DNA of 64,000 nt from Candidatus Anstonellales archaeon (GTDB lineage: Archaea > Micrarchaeota > Micrarchaeia > Anstonellales > CG1-02-47-40). The stretch lies in NCBI GenBank assembly GCA_038869735.1, contig JAWCQO010000001.1, forward strand, positions 106,967-170,966. The letters run 5' to 3'. The position numbers and the translations under genes are program-made. Shown piece by piece: positions 48,990 through 58,255 of the stretch. Position 1 is the first letter of the stretch. Every line of letters begins with the position of its first letter. A model generated the notes under the pieces. That model saw only the letters and a program-made list of their open reading frames with translations. It was not told where the DNA came from and searched no databases.

Positions 48990-50108
48990 ATGAGTATGGA
49001 TGAGATAAAAGTAAGCGACCTACCAAAAGATATTATAGTTTCAAAGGAAGACGAGGAACTGTTGAAGTTTATAGAGCAGTCACGCCCAAAAATATATGTA
49101 ATTGGAACTGGGGGGAGTGGTTGCAACACCCTCAACAGGATGTATCAGCTTGGAATTGAAGGGGTGCGATTTGTTGCTCTCAACACAGATGTACAGCACC
49201 TCGTTAGAGTGCGTGCTGACAAAAAGATTCTTCTGGGGAAAAAAACTACTCGAGGGATGGGTGCAGGAAGCAATCCAAAAGTAGGAGAAGAAGCTACAAA
49301 AGAGAGTGAGGAGGAGGTGGCCGCAGCTATTGCTGACGCAAATTTGGTGTTCGTTACGTGTGGTCTTGGTGGGGGAACCGGAACTGGGTCTGCACATATC
49401 ATCGCAAAAAAAGCCCGTGATAATGGAGCTCTTGTAGTTTCAATAGTAACTCTTCCCTTTTCTTCGGAAGGGAAGCAGAGAATGGACAATGCCATCGAAG
49501 GATTGGAAAAACTAAGAAAAAATTCCGACACTGTTATTGTTATCCCAAATGATAAGCTTCTCGGAATTGCATCCGATCTTCCGCTTAATATGGCATTCAG
49601 AATTTCAGACGAAGTACTTGCCAGCTCAGTCAAGGGGATTGCTGAGCTTGTCACTAAAGCAGGGCTTGTCAATTTGGATTTTGCTGACCTTCGCACTATA
49701 CTTTCAAATGCAGGATGCGCTGTTGTAGGAATGGGAGAATCAACCATTGAAACCAAGGCTGACCAGCGGGCTATGCTAGCAGTTGAAACCGCACTCAACT
49801 CTCCCCTTCTTGATGTAAACATCTCTCAAGCCGATAAGGCTCTTATAAATGTGATTGGAGGGGAGGATATGACATTAAAGGAAGCTGAGCTTATAGTATC
49901 TGAAGTATCTAGGCGGATAAGTCCAACTTCACATATAATATGGGGAGCTCGCATTGAAAAAAGCTCAAAGAAGTCTTCTATAAGAGTATTGGTGGTCATT
50001 GCAGGAGCAAAGTTTCCAGATTATACATCAAAGAAAGTTGATGTTGAGACTCCCGAAGACAGGTTGAAGATGCAAGAGATGGAACTTGAACTTGACTTAA
50101 TAAACTAA
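48990..50108 (+). CDS. ftsZ1: Tubulin-like cell division GTPase FtsZ (FtsZ1-like copy)
   Basis: 372 residues. It has the nucleotide-binding GTGGSGCNTLNRM, the tubulin signature GGGTGTGSAH and the T7-loop segment NLDFADLRTIL. It has an N-terminal extension of about 28 residues and a short acidic C-terminus (MQEMELELDLIN). It is followed by secE and spt5, a linkage known for FtsZ1 in euryarchaea. The other copy, at 10066, differs in its tails. Both keep the residues needed for GTP binding. Confidence 0.95.
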   Translation: MSMDEIKVSDLPKDIIVSKEDEELLKFIEQSRPKIYVIGTGGSGCNTLNRMYQLGIEGVRFVALNTDVQHLVRVRADKKILLGKKTTRGMGAGSNPKVGEEATKESEEEVAAAIADANLVFVTCGLGGGTGTGSAHIIAKKARDNGALVVSIVTLPFSSEGKQRMDNAIEGLEKLRKNSDTVIVIPNDKLLGIASDLPLNMAFRISDEVLASSVKGIAELVTKAGLVNLDFADLRTILSNAGCAVVGMGESTIETKADQRAMLAVETALNSPLLDVNISQADKALINVIGGEDMTLKEAELIVSEVSRRISPTSHIIWGARIEKSSKKSSIRVLVVIAGAKFPDYTSKKVDVETPEDRLKMQEMELELDLIN

Positions 50109-50188
50109 CTCGATTTAACAACTAAATAAGGACTAAATAGCTAAAAAGAGTTGTCAAAGATTCAAAGATGAAAGATGCGTGAGAGCCA

Positions 50189-50353
50189 ATGTTGAACATT
50201 CGGGAGTTTTTTAGCAGATGCGCACGCATTATGAATGTGTTCTCAAGACCAAAGAAGAAGGAATTTATAAAGATGGCTACAGTTACAGGATTAGGAATAA
50301 TAGTTATAGGATTAATTGGCCTCATCATTTCAGTTGTGTTTCATATTATATAA
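50189..50353 (+). CDS. secE: Preprotein translocase subunit SecE (Sec61 gamma)
   Basis: 54 residues. Translation from ATG 50189 begins MLNIREFFSRCARIMNVFSR, continues with the PKKKEF motif and an amphipathic helix, and ends in one membrane segment (about 32-54). This is the SecE/Sec61-gamma layout, in which the single tail helix clamps the SecY channel. Its position between ftsZ1 and spt5 is the usual archaeal one and supports the call strongly. Confidence 0.9.
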   Translation: MLNIREFFSRCARIMNVFSRPKKKEFIKMATVTGLGIIVIGLIGLIISVVFHII

Positions 50354-50417
50354 AAAATTTTATAGATGTATAGAGGATAGTTAACATGAAAAATTGAAAA
50401 AGGAAGAGGAGAATGGC

Positions 50418-50867
50418 ATGCTTTATGTTTACCGGGTAACGGCTGGACAGGAGAAAGTAGTTGCAGAGATGCTCATAAAAAGGATAAAGAAGGAAGGCAT
50501 CCCAGTTTATGCAATTGCTGTTTTTGATGACCTTAAAGGATACTTGATTGTTGAGGCTGCTGATGAGGTTGCTGCACGCCAAGCAGCTATGAAGATATCA
50601 CACATCAAAGGCGTTTTGCAAAAGCAGATGGATTTTTCAGATATTGATGCGCTAATTGAAGCTTCTAAACCAGCAGTCATGACACTAAACATAGGCGACA
50701 TAGTTGAACTTGTGTCAGGTCCATTTAAAGGAGAAAAAGCAAAGGTAGTGAAAATTGAAGAGGGAAAGGATGAAGTTACTGTTGAGCTAACGGAAGTCGC
50801 TGTTCCCATTCCGGTTACAGTGAAGGCAGGTGTTCTGCGTGTCTACCAAAAAGTTGAGGATAGGTAG
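50418..50867 (+). CDS. spt5: Transcription elongation factor Spt5 (NusG)
   Basis: 149 residues. It holds an NGN domain (LYVYRVTAGQEKVVAEML..., binding the RNA polymerase clamp) and a C-terminal KOW domain (GDIVELVSGPFKGEKAKV). With Spt4 it increases processivity and couples transcription to translation. The frame opens at TTG 50394, but ATG 50418 lies 8 bases after GGAG and gives the usual N-terminus. Confidence 0.94.
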   Translation: MLYVYRVTAGQEKVVAEMLIKRIKKEGIPVYAIAVFDDLKGYLIVEAADEVAARQAAMKISHIKGVLQKQMDFSDIDALIEASKPAVMTLNIGDIVELVSGPFKGEKAKVVKIEEGKDEVTVELTEVAVPIPVTVKAGVLRVYQKVEDR

Positions 50868-50898
50868 GCATAAAAGCAGACAAGAATCTTTCTTTTGA

Positions 50899-52539
50899 TT
50901 AATCTTTCTTTTTTCCAAAGACCTTGAAATAAAGTATCAGACCAACAAGAAGGATAGCTATCGGAAGTAGTAGCTCACTTTGAAAGTTCTTGTTTTCCTT
51001 CTCAACTGCTATATTGATGGATTTTGTTACATAGCCTGCTTTTGATATTGTAAGTGTCTTTGTACCGGATGAAGAGGATGATAGCAAAAGCGGACTTGAA
51101 CCTTTAATTTCTTGTCCTTCCCATGAGTAGTAAAAGTCACTTAGAGGATTATCGTACTCATCTGTGATATTCACATAAAAATGAGTTGACACTCTAACTT
51201 GGCTTGGGGCTGAAACATTTATCGGTTTGGGCATTGCAAAATTAGAACGATGGACTTTTATAGTGGTATAAAGACCTCTTTCTTCTCTCCCAGATTTATC
51301 TACAACCTTGCACACTATTGTAAATGGGCCTTGCAGAATTGGTCGGGGGTCAAAAAAATATGACCAACTGGCAGCTTCTTCTATATTTTTAGTGTCTAAG
51401 TTTGCCTTTTTCCATGGTCCTTCGTTTACACTTACATATACGTCTCTAACTCCGTTGGTTGCAAACGCTTTTCCAAAAATGCGCTGAAGAGCCATCCCGA
51501 TTTTTTCATCATTTTGTGGCTCCTCTATTGAACAAAAGGAATTAAGAGAGATTGAATGTAAGAATCCATCTCCTGTTGCAATTATGAGATTATAATTGGA
51601 GATTGCTGTATGCTGAATAAACTCTCCAAAGCGGATACTAGAAATAACTTTGCCCGAGACGGGGTTTAGGAAATATAGCTTTCCATCATTTGAGCCAACT
51701 AAAAGAAAGCCTGAGCTGAGTGTGGGTTTGGATTGTACTGCCCCTCCTACTTTTGTTATAAAAACCTCCTGACCGCTGCTTATGTTGACGCAATGCACTT
51801 TTCCGTCGTTCGTGCCAAAAAAGAGTAACTGCCCGTCTTTGAGAAATTCGCCTGCTGCAAGCGCTTGGAGAGGATATTGCCAAAGCTTCTTACCGCTTTC
51901 TAAGGAATAGAGGGTTAATGAATAGTCTGTTGTTGAAACTACGACACCAAGCTCAGTCAGCGTTAGGGATGTGGGCCATCCGCCAGATATGGGAACTCTC
52001 CAAAGAAGGGAGTTATTTGCGGTAGAGTATAGAGAAAGAGAAGACTCAGATGCAACAGCTAAATAACCACTCCAAAATGCTGTGCGAGAAACGCTTCCAT
52101 CAGTGTCATTTATGTGCGAAAAGAGTGAGCCTGAGCGCGGATTATAAAAAAAGATTCCATCATCTTTTTCGATAACAAGCGCATCGTTATGGATGAGGAG
52201 TCTTAGCGCATTTGAAATTGGAATGGTGTATTTTTCTTTTCCTGTTAGAGAATCAAGCGCGTATACGGCTGTAGCATCTGCCACAAATATAATATCTTTG
52301 TATGCAACAGGATTTGTAAGTGGGGTTGGAAAACTGAGCAAAAAAAACAGTGAGCCATCTTCTTTGTTTACTGAATAAAGCTCGTTTTTGATAGTTGTAA
52401 CGGAAATTGCACTTTCGCTAACATCTAATCCAATTGGCTCTGAGTGGAAGTTAAAAATCCAATTTGAAAGAGAAAACGAAAACGCTGCAAAAAGGACAAA
52501 CAGAAAGGGGATTATGAATGGTTTGCGCAAGCGTATCAA
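50899..52539 (-). CDS. Secreted PQQ-like beta-propeller protein with membrane anchor
   Basis: 546 residues. A signal peptide or N-terminal anchor (PFLFVLFAAFSFSLS) is followed by about seven blades of a PQQ-like propeller, seen as repeated GxVYALDSLTGKE, LTLYSLESGKKLW and DGKLYFLNPVSGKV units. An Ig-like domain and a C-terminal membrane segment with GKKKD follow. Propellers of this kind often help assemble or bind surface proteins; function unknown. Its start overlaps the stop of rpl11 (ATGA), so it is translated from the ribosomal protein mRNA. Confidence 0.8.
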   Translation of the reverse strand: MIRLRKPFIIPFLFVLFAAFSFSLSNWIFNFHSEPIGLDVSESAISVTTIKNELYSVNKEDGSLFFLLSFPTPLTNPVAYKDIIFVADATAVYALDSLTGKEKYTIPISNALRLLIHNDALVIEKDDGIFFYNPRSGSLFSHINDTDGSVSRTAFWSGYLAVASESSLSLYSTANNSLLWRVPISGGWPTSLTLTELGVVVSTTDYSLTLYSLESGKKLWQYPLQALAAGEFLKDGQLLFFGTNDGKVHCVNISSGQEVFITKVGGAVQSKPTLSSGFLLVGSNDGKLYFLNPVSGKVISSIRFGEFIQHTAISNYNLIIATGDGFLHSISLNSFCSIEEPQNDEKIGMALQRIFGKAFATNGVRDVYVSVNEGPWKKANLDTKNIEEAASWSYFFDPRPILQGPFTIVCKVVDKSGREERGLYTTIKVHRSNFAMPKPINVSAPSQVRVSTHFYVNITDEYDNPLSDFYYSWEGQEIKGSSPLLLSSSSSGTKTLTISKAGYVTKSINIAVEKENKNFQSELLLPIAILLVGLILYFKVFGKKKD

Positions 52540-53006
52540 CCAAGCTTATTATCATGAAGGCCTGCGTTTATATCTTTAATCACTTCCTTTGCTGATTTAC
52601 CATCGCATGTAACTCCAAGTGAGACGCAAGTTCCCAATATTTCTTTTACCTTTGCTTTGAGGGATTTGGAGAGTGTCTCTTTCATTTTTGCAATTTTTAT
52701 GACCTGCTCAATTGTTATGTTGCCTGCTATCTGTCCTTTTTCTTTTCTTCCTTTTTCTATCTTGAGTTCTCCCTTTATTAGTTCTCCGGTTGGAGGAGAG
52801 CCCACAATTATCTCATAGCTTTTTGTTTTAGGGTCAACGACCACTTTTATTGGGACTTTTAAACCATCCAAGTGCTTTGTTTGCTCATTTATCTTCGCAA
52901 TAATTTGCGGTATGTTGACTCCGAGTGGCCCAAGTGCTGGTCCAAGAGGAGGACCTGCTGAAGCTCTTCCTCCTTCTACTATTGCTTCAATTGTCGCCTT
53001 TGACAT
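52536..53006 (-). CDS. rpl11: Ribosomal protein L11
   Basis: 156 residues. L11 binds 23S rRNA at the GTPase-associated centre. The Pro-rich N-terminus (GPPLGPALGPLGVN) and the C-terminal RNA-binding domain with KAKVKEILGTCVSLGVTCDGK are complete. In many archaea it lies after spt5 in the order L11-L1-L10-P1. Here it is on the opposite strand, separated from spt5 by the propeller gene, and L1 and L10 are absent. Confidence 0.95.
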   Translation of the reverse strand: MSKATIEAIVEGGRASAGPPLGPALGPLGVNIPQIIAKINEQTKHLDGLKVPIKVVVDPKTKSYEIIVGSPPTGELIKGELKIEKGRKEKGQIAGNITIEQVIKIAKMKETLSKSLKAKVKEILGTCVSLGVTCDGKSAKEVIKDINAGLHDNKLG

Positions 53007-53076
53007 ATAGATAAACCCCTCATAAAAGAGATAGAAATCCTCAGCTACAGATTTTATGTATATGAGCTACCCTATT

Positions 53077-53649
53077 TTAAATCTTTTTGGGTTTTTGGAT
53101 GGAGTCTAGCCACCATGACGAAGGAGAAGTTTTTGAGATGATATCAAAAATTTTCTTTGCCGACTCTGTTTTTAGTTTGCTTTTTGTATTTTCCATCCAT
53201 TTTTCTGTTGGATAACCAAACCACATGTATTCTCTTGCGCTTATTGCCATTTCAAGGTAGTCTGCATCCTTGGCTATTATTGCTGCGGGTTTGAGCCTCT
53301 CCTCGAAATTCTTCCACAAATCAAAAATTTTTTTTCCTATATTTCCAATGCGTCGAGTTTGGTGAAAGACAGCTTCTTTTTCGTTTGTTTTAGTGTAAAC
53401 TTTAGCAAGCGAGTGGAGATCACCAATTCTGCATTCTCCAATATCGTGAAAAATTAGCATTGCTGAAACCTCAGATGGGTTAGGGTATCCTTCAAGCTCT
53501 GCTAAGATGAAGCCTATTTGGGCTGCTCTTAGGCAGTGGTCTGCCACGCTTTCTGGGCGTTCAACTCCTGCAACTCGCCAGCCCTCCCGCTTTATTCTTT
53601 TGAGCATTGAAAGCTCGTAGATAAATTTGGCTATTTCTTTTTTGTCCGT
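53077..53649 (-). CDS. HD-domain phosphohydrolase (YfbR/HDDC2-like)
   Basis: About 190 residues. Family members are 5'-deoxynucleotidases acting on dNMPs. Metal ligands are the H of ADHCLRAA, the HD pair of FHDIGE, and a downstream D (AKDADYLEM). The family's first helix, K-F-I-Y-E-L-S-M-L-K-R, is encoded before ATG 53607, so translation must begin earlier. The only ribosome site is GGTGAG (53655-53660), formed partly by the stop of the antiporter gene, and 5 bases after it comes ACG 53649. No ATG, GTG or TTG lies between, so ACG is the proposed start. Confidence 0.83.
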   Translation of the reverse strand, partial: TDKKEIAKFIYELSMLKRIKREGWRVAGVERPESVADHCLRAAQIGFILAELEGYPNPSEVSAMLIFHDIGECRIGDLHSLAKVYTKTNEKEAVFHQTRRIGNIGKKIFDLWKNFEERLKPAAIIAKDADYLEMAISAREYMWFGYPTEKWMENTKSKLKTESAKKIFDIISKTSPSSWWLDSIQKPKKI

Positions 53650-53655
53650 GGCTGC

Positions 53656-55059
53656 TCACCTTTCTCTTCTTCTTTTTGAAAGAGCCATTTTTATTATTGG
53701 GGGAGTCAGAAATGCGGTCAAAAAAGACATTGAAGCAATGATAGTATACTCCTTTTGTGTAAGAATGCCAGCTGACAGGCCCATAAGCGCTATTATAAGA
53801 GCAATTTCCCCTCTGGGGCTCATCCCTATTCCTACAAGAAGGGAGTCGATTCCCTTAAGCCCAAGCATGAGGCTTGGAATTGTGCAACCAGCTATTTTCG
53901 TGATTATAGCAATGGAGGAGATTAGGAGGATGGGTATCAGCAGGTCGCTTATTCCTGAAAAGTCAATCAGCAGTCCCAAAGAAATGAAAAAGATTGGCAC
54001 AAATAAAAGTTCAAGTGGCAGTATAAATGAATGAATGTGCTTTACTATCTTGGAGTTGCCAAGAATTATTCCTGCAAGAAACGTCCCTACTATTCCGGAC
54101 AAACCTATAAACTCAGCGACGTAGGCATATAGCAGAAAAAAAACCATAACCGAAAGATAGGTTTTCTTTGGTAAAACATTCTCATCTCCGATGGTTAGAT
54201 CGATAAATTTAGCGACAAGAATCCTGCCAAGGTAGATTCCGCCAACCACAAAGATTAGGGCAGAAAAAAGGACACCTCCAAGAGGACTTATTGTTTCTAT
54301 ACTCAGAGTGGATGGAAAGTTTGTAACTATTGATAGGACAAGCAAACCGAGTATGTCGTCAATTACGGCTGCTCCTATTATTATTTTTGCAAATTCCTCT
54401 TTTAGCATGCCATATTCGGCAAGGAGAGCCACTGTAATTCCTACTGATGTTGCGGTGAGGGCAGCTCCGAGAAACATTGAATAAGAAAAGGAATGGCCGG
54501 TCATCTCCGCATATAGAAAACCAACAAAGAAAGGGAGAATAACGCCGCCAAGACCTACAAGGAGATTTTTTTTATTAAACACGCTTGATATTTCTGACTC
54601 AAGCCCAACTTTAAATAGAAGGATGAGGGCGCCGAGCTGGGCAACTACTTCAACTACCCCTTCTGGAGCTACCACATGAGGAATAGAAAAAGGGATGCGC
54701 AAATTTAAAGGAAAAAGCGAAAGAATGCTGTTTACAGTTTGAGCCATTGTTGGCCAGAAAAATGAAACAAAGCTAGGGGAAATTATTGCACCGACTAGCA
54801 TAAGAGCCATAACGGTTGGTTGGCGGAGGTAAAGCACTATGAACTCTGCAAGTATTGCTGCAAATAGCAAGAAAAGTAAGTCAAACCAAATGCGGGTTTC
54901 TTCCTCGATATCAGAAAAAAGGCTCGCTCGTATGGCTGAAAAGAAGAGGAGGGCAGTCAGTCCAAGGATTGTAGCAGGCAATACCCACTCAATCTTTTTT
55001 TTAATTTTTCCAGCAGAATAGAAATCCAACAGTTCAGGAATCTCTTTGAGAGTAGGCAT
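53656..55059 (-). CDS. CPA2-family Na+/H+ antiporter (NapA/Kef-like)
   Basis: About 467 residues with 12-13 membrane segments. The ion-binding Asp pair is present in AAVIDDILGLL, which marks electrogenic NapA-type Na+/H+ exchange rather than Kef K+ channels with a single Asp. There is no C-terminal RCK/TrkA domain. The N-terminus has an extra cytoplasmic stretch (KEIPELLDFYSAGKIKKKI). ATG 55059 is preferred over GTG 55068. It is translationally linked to the HD gene. Confidence 0.87.
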   Translation of the reverse strand: MPTLKEIPELLDFYSAGKIKKKIEWVLPATILGLTALLFFSAIRASLFSDIEEETRIWFDLLFLLFAAILAEFIVLYLRQPTVMALMLVGAIISPSFVSFFWPTMAQTVNSILSLFPLNLRIPFSIPHVVAPEGVVEVVAQLGALILLFKVGLESEISSVFNKKNLLVGLGGVILPFFVGFLYAEMTGHSFSYSMFLGAALTATSVGITVALLAEYGMLKEEFAKIIIGAAVIDDILGLLVLSIVTNFPSTLSIETISPLGGVLFSALIFVVGGIYLGRILVAKFIDLTIGDENVLPKKTYLSVMVFFLLYAYVAEFIGLSGIVGTFLAGIILGNSKIVKHIHSFILPLELLFVPIFFISLGLLIDFSGISDLLIPILLISSIAIITKIAGCTIPSLMLGLKGIDSLLVGIGMSPRGEIALIIALMGLSAGILTQKEYTIIASMSFLTAFLTPPIIKMALSKRRRER

Positions 55060-55068
55060 GATTACCAC

Positions 55069-55339
55069 TCAATTAAACGTTCTCGATTTGACACTTTCCT
55101 TAAAAGTGACCACCTAGTCTCTACGCGTTGCGTACCCCATTTTTTCTGAAAGTTCTGCCCCAAAAGTATAAATTTTGGATTGTAAGCTATAGGCGTTATC
55201 TAAAACGCATACGGTCAGGAGTTTTCATGTTTACATTTTTCCGACTTTAGCTAACTAGCGAAAATGTTTGCCTTTAAAGTTTAAATATGTATTGCGATTA
55301 TAAAGAAAGCCTAAGTTATAGTTAGGAGGAGGTAAGTAT
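55069..55339. promoter_or_regulatory. Divergent promoter region between antiporter and thioredoxin genes
   Basis: TTTAAATATG (55277-55290) is a TATA element for thioredoxin on the plus strand. A TATAAATTTT region (55163-55177) could serve the antiporter on the minus strand, leaving a leader of about 80 bases with a CACTTT/AAAGTG hairpin. A small GCGTT/AACGC hairpin lies between. I find no gene in these 270 bases. Confidence 0.45.
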
Positions 55340-55657
55340 ATGTTGGAGCTCAATTTAGGAAACTTTGAAGTGGCAATTAAGAATTCAAAGGTTCCAGTAC
55401 TGGTAGATTTCTGGGCAGCCTGGTGTGGTCCGTGCAGAATGCTTGCACCTGTTTTTGAGAAAGTATCTCAAGATTATAGCGGCAAAGTTCAGTTTGCAAA
55501 GGTCAATGTAGATGAAAACCAAGAACTGGCTGAGGATTTTGGAATTATGGGCATACCCACGCTTATTTTGTTTGAAAACGGAAAAGAGAAGGCGAGGATT
55601 TCTGGTGCTCTTCCCGAGGATGAGCTAAAAGAGTGGATTAAAGAAAATTTAGGTTAG
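55340..55657 (+). CDS. trxA: Thioredoxin
   Basis: 105 residues, standard thioredoxin length. It has the active site WCGPC (near residue 28) and the cis-proline motif MGIPTLILF. It reduces disulfides in the cytoplasm; there is no signal peptide. GGAGGAGGT lies just before ATG 55340. hisS follows after 10 bases, so the two are cotranscribed. Confidence 0.95.
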   Translation: MLELNLGNFEVAIKNSKVPVLVDFWAAWCGPCRMLAPVFEKVSQDYSGKVQFAKVNVDENQELAEDFGIMGIPTLILFENGKEKARISGALPEDELKEWIKENLG

Positions 55658-55667
55658 GTAGAATTAG

Positions 55668-56936
55668 ATGGTCAGTTTTGCACGGCCAAGAGGGATGAAG
55701 GACTTTTTTCCTTCAGAAATGAAAATCAGGGAACAAGTAATAGAGTCCATTAGAGAAACGTTTAGAACGTACGGCTATCTACCGTTTGACACGCCATCTG
55801 TGGAAAGATTGGATGTGCTGGAAAGAAAGGGAGGAGACGAGATAGAAGGACAGATTTTCAGAATTGAAGGAGACTTGGGACTGCGGTTTGATTTAACTGT
55901 GCCGCTTGCAAGAGTTTGTGGGGGCAATCAGTTCGTCCTACCATTTAAGCGTTATGCAATAGGGCCCGTGTGGAGAAGAGAGGAGCCGCAGAGAGGGAGG
56001 ATGAGAGAATTTTATCAAGCTGATATAGATATTGTAGGTTCTGCTCGCCCAGAATGCGAAGCTGAACTTCTTTCCTGCGCAAATGATTGCATAGAGAGGT
56101 TGGGGTTTCAAAAGCCAAGGATAAGAATCAATTCAAGAAAAGTATTGGATTCTCTGTGCAAAAAGTTTATGATTGAGGACAAAAAAAAGAGTTGTCTCCT
56201 TCGCATACTTGACAAAAAAAACAAAGTTTCGGATGATCAAATAAAAAAAGAAATGATTGACTGTGGAATTTCCCAAACTCAGGTTGAGAATATCCTCTCG
56301 TTTATTGGAGCAAAGATGAAAAACGAGGAAGCTCTCGAAGCTGTTAGGCAGGTCGTAAACGGAAAGGAAGTTGCAGACGAGATTGAGAGAGTGTTGGCGC
56401 TTTGTAAGGATTACGGAATCTCCCCGGCGATAGATCTCTCCCTCGTGAGGGGTCTTGCATACTATACAGGAATGGTGTTTGAAATGGAGCTTGGTAGAGA
56501 GATTGGCTCGGTTGCTGGCGGAGGACGGTACGACAATCTGGTGGGGTTATTTGGACGTAATCTCCCTGCTGTTGGAATTTCTCTTGGCGTTGAGAGGCTT
56601 TGTACGCTGCTTGAAGAAAAGAAAGGAAGAGACGAATCTGTCACATACGCAAAGGTATATGTCGCAGCTGTAAGAGAGGAGTTTTCTTCTTATGCACGAA
56701 AAGTTGCTGTTAAGTTGCGCAGAAACGGTATCCCGTGCGAAACTGACACAATGGGAAGAAATTTAGCACGACAGATTGAATATGCTAAAAAGCTCGGGAT
56801 TCCTTTTGTTATAATTGTTGGAGAGAAAGAGACGAAAGAGGATAAAGTCACTCTTCGGGAACTGGAAAGTGGAATGGAGAGAATGTTAAAAGTTGACGAT
56901 GTAGGAGATGCTATTGAGGAGAAAAATAACTCTTAA
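55668..56936 (+). CDS. hisS: Histidyl-tRNA synthetase
   Basis: 422 residues, class II. It has the N-terminal RGMKDFFP, motif 2 GPVWRREEPQRGRMREFYQ, the histidine-A loop LVRGLAYYTGMVFE and motif 3 GISLGVERL, followed by the C-terminal anticodon-binding domain (VYVAAV...AKKLGIPFVIIVG). It charges the tRNA-His whose gene lies at 15288. The 3' end overlaps the converging scpB by 26 bases. Confidence 0.95.
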   Translation: MVSFARPRGMKDFFPSEMKIREQVIESIRETFRTYGYLPFDTPSVERLDVLERKGGDEIEGQIFRIEGDLGLRFDLTVPLARVCGGNQFVLPFKRYAIGPVWRREEPQRGRMREFYQADIDIVGSARPECEAELLSCANDCIERLGFQKPRIRINSRKVLDSLCKKFMIEDKKKSCLLRILDKKNKVSDDQIKKEMIDCGISQTQVENILSFIGAKMKNEEALEAVRQVVNGKEVADEIERVLALCKDYGISPAIDLSLVRGLAYYTGMVFEMELGREIGSVAGGGRYDNLVGLFGRNLPAVGISLGVERLCTLLEEKKGRDESVTYAKVYVAAVREEFSSYARKVAVKLRRNGIPCETDTMGRNLARQIEYAKKLGIPFVIIVGEKETKEDKVTLRELESGMERMLKVDDVGDAIEEKNNS

Positions 56937-57363
56937 ACTTTGGGGTTACATAAAGCGCTGTTGTTCTTCCTGCCTTCTTCTGAATAATAAAGCCCTTATC
57001 AACCAATTCTTTGCAGTCTTTATATATCTGGCTTCCCAAAATTCCAAATAATTTTCTTTTTGTGATTCCATTTTTGTTGTGTATGAGGGCAAGAGTTTTG
57101 AGAGCATGTTTTGATATTTCGAGCTCTTGAGCAAATGACCTCACCTTTGGAAAGTACTCCCCTTTTACTGCCATTGCATACTTTTCCCCTTCGTTTATTA
57201 TGCAAAGTGATGAAGAAGAGGACTGGTATTCACTTGCAAGCTCTTCTACAAGTGATTTTACAAAGCCTTTTGCAGGAGTTCCCAATAGTTTTGCAAGCTC
57301 GTCTAGGGAGAGGGCCCTTCCTGAAATGAAAAGCGCTGCCTCAATTATTCGTTTGCCTTCCAT
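56911..57363 (-). CDS. scpB: Segregation and condensation protein ScpB
   Basis: 150 residues with two winged-helix domains: IIEAALFISGRALSLDELAKLLG is the typical ScpB opening, and NGITKRKLFGILGSQIYKDCKELVDKG closes the second domain. ScpB dimers bind ScpA in the SMC-ScpAB complex. ATG 57363 fits the family start and overlaps the end of scpA by 23 bases; the frame open to 57432 is the shadow of scpA. Confidence 0.88.
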   Translation of the reverse strand: MEGKRIIEAALFISGRALSLDELAKLLGTPAKGFVKSLVEELASEYQSSSSSLCIINEGEKYAMAVKGEYFPKVRSFAQELEISKHALKTLALIHNKNGITKRKLFGILGSQIYKDCKELVDKGFIIQKKAGRTTALYVTPKFKSYFSPQ

Positions 57364-58159
57364 CTCCAAAACCCGCCGTTTTTTCTCTAGAAACTTTAAC
57401 TTTTGATGGAAGCTCGATAAAAATCTCTCCAAAGAAGGTGTCCTGAGATATTCGGATTAATCTTTCCTGCGCAAGATGGAGAAGCGCAATGAAGCTAAAT
57501 ATTGTTTGCTCTCTGTTTTTTCCCTCAACTATTTGTGAAAACAGAGCCATATTTTCTGAATCGACGTTTTTTCTTATTTGTTGCAAGAGAGACTGCATTT
57601 CTCTGTCTATGTCAAACTCAGAAACAGGAAAAGAAAGAGTGGTAAGCTGATGCTTTTTTTTATCAAGCTCCTTCTCCTCCCTTTTTTTCTGTTTTGCAAA
57701 AACCTCCTCAAGCGCAGCAGTAAGCTCCTCAAGGGTGAACTTGCGCTTTGGGGGTATCCTCCCTGCAAGAAAAATCGGTGGTATCTCTTCAGCCTCAGTG
57801 ATGCTTTCTTCCGATACCACTAAGGCTTCCTCTTCTAGAACCTCACCAATTTTAAATGCTTCGGCCTTTAGGCGCAAGAGGACTGAAGCAACTAGAATTA
57901 CATTTGCAGGTATATGGAGGGATAGACGCTTAAGAGATTTTATTTTGGATATGTATGCTCCGCATAGGCGTTCTATGTCTATATCCCAAGGATCAAAACC
58001 ACCCGAATAGACAAGCTCGTAGAGCATCTCTTTCCATAGAGGATTTGATGCAAGCTCTTCCAACTCTACGCTCTCTTTGGTAATAAGGGATGGTGACAGC
58101 TCGCTATATTGTGATGGCTTAATCTCCTCTGCAATTATTTCCTGTCCTCTGATCGCCAT
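57341..58159 (-). CDS. scpA: Segregation and condensation protein ScpA (kleisin)
   Basis: 272 residues. ScpA bridges the SMC heads. The N-terminal kleisin part (ELVYSGGFDPWDIDIERLCGAY) and the hydrophobic ANVILVASVLLRLKAEAF segment are diagnostic. A Glu/Lys-rich middle and a C-terminal winged helix follow. The smc gene is not in view. It is followed by overlapping scpB. Confidence 0.9.
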   Translation of the reverse strand: MAIRGQEIIAEEIKPSQYSELSPSLITKESVELEELASNPLWKEMLYELVYSGGFDPWDIDIERLCGAYISKIKSLKRLSLHIPANVILVASVLLRLKAEAFKIGEVLEEEALVVSEESITEAEEIPPIFLAGRIPPKRKFTLEELTAALEEVFAKQKKREEKELDKKKHQLTTLSFPVSEFDIDREMQSLLQQIRKNVDSENMALFSQIVEGKNREQTIFSFIALLHLAQERLIRISQDTFFGEIFIELPSKVKVSREKTAGFGDGRQTNN

Positions 58160-58255
58160 TGAGGATAAGATAAAAGAAAAGATATTAAAAAGGAGATGGT
58201 TGGCTTGAAAATTTTACTTAGATATTAGGTAGAGTCTATCCTTTTCGTATCCGAA

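Noticed and set aside
53627-54034. Plus-strand frame of 135 codons
   Set aside because: It is a shadow of the Na+/H+ antiporter, whose membrane pattern is on the minus strand.
55069-55339. Possible structured RNA gene between the antiporter and thioredoxin genes
   Set aside because: Only small hairpins and promoter elements are visible, and no known RNA signature was found.
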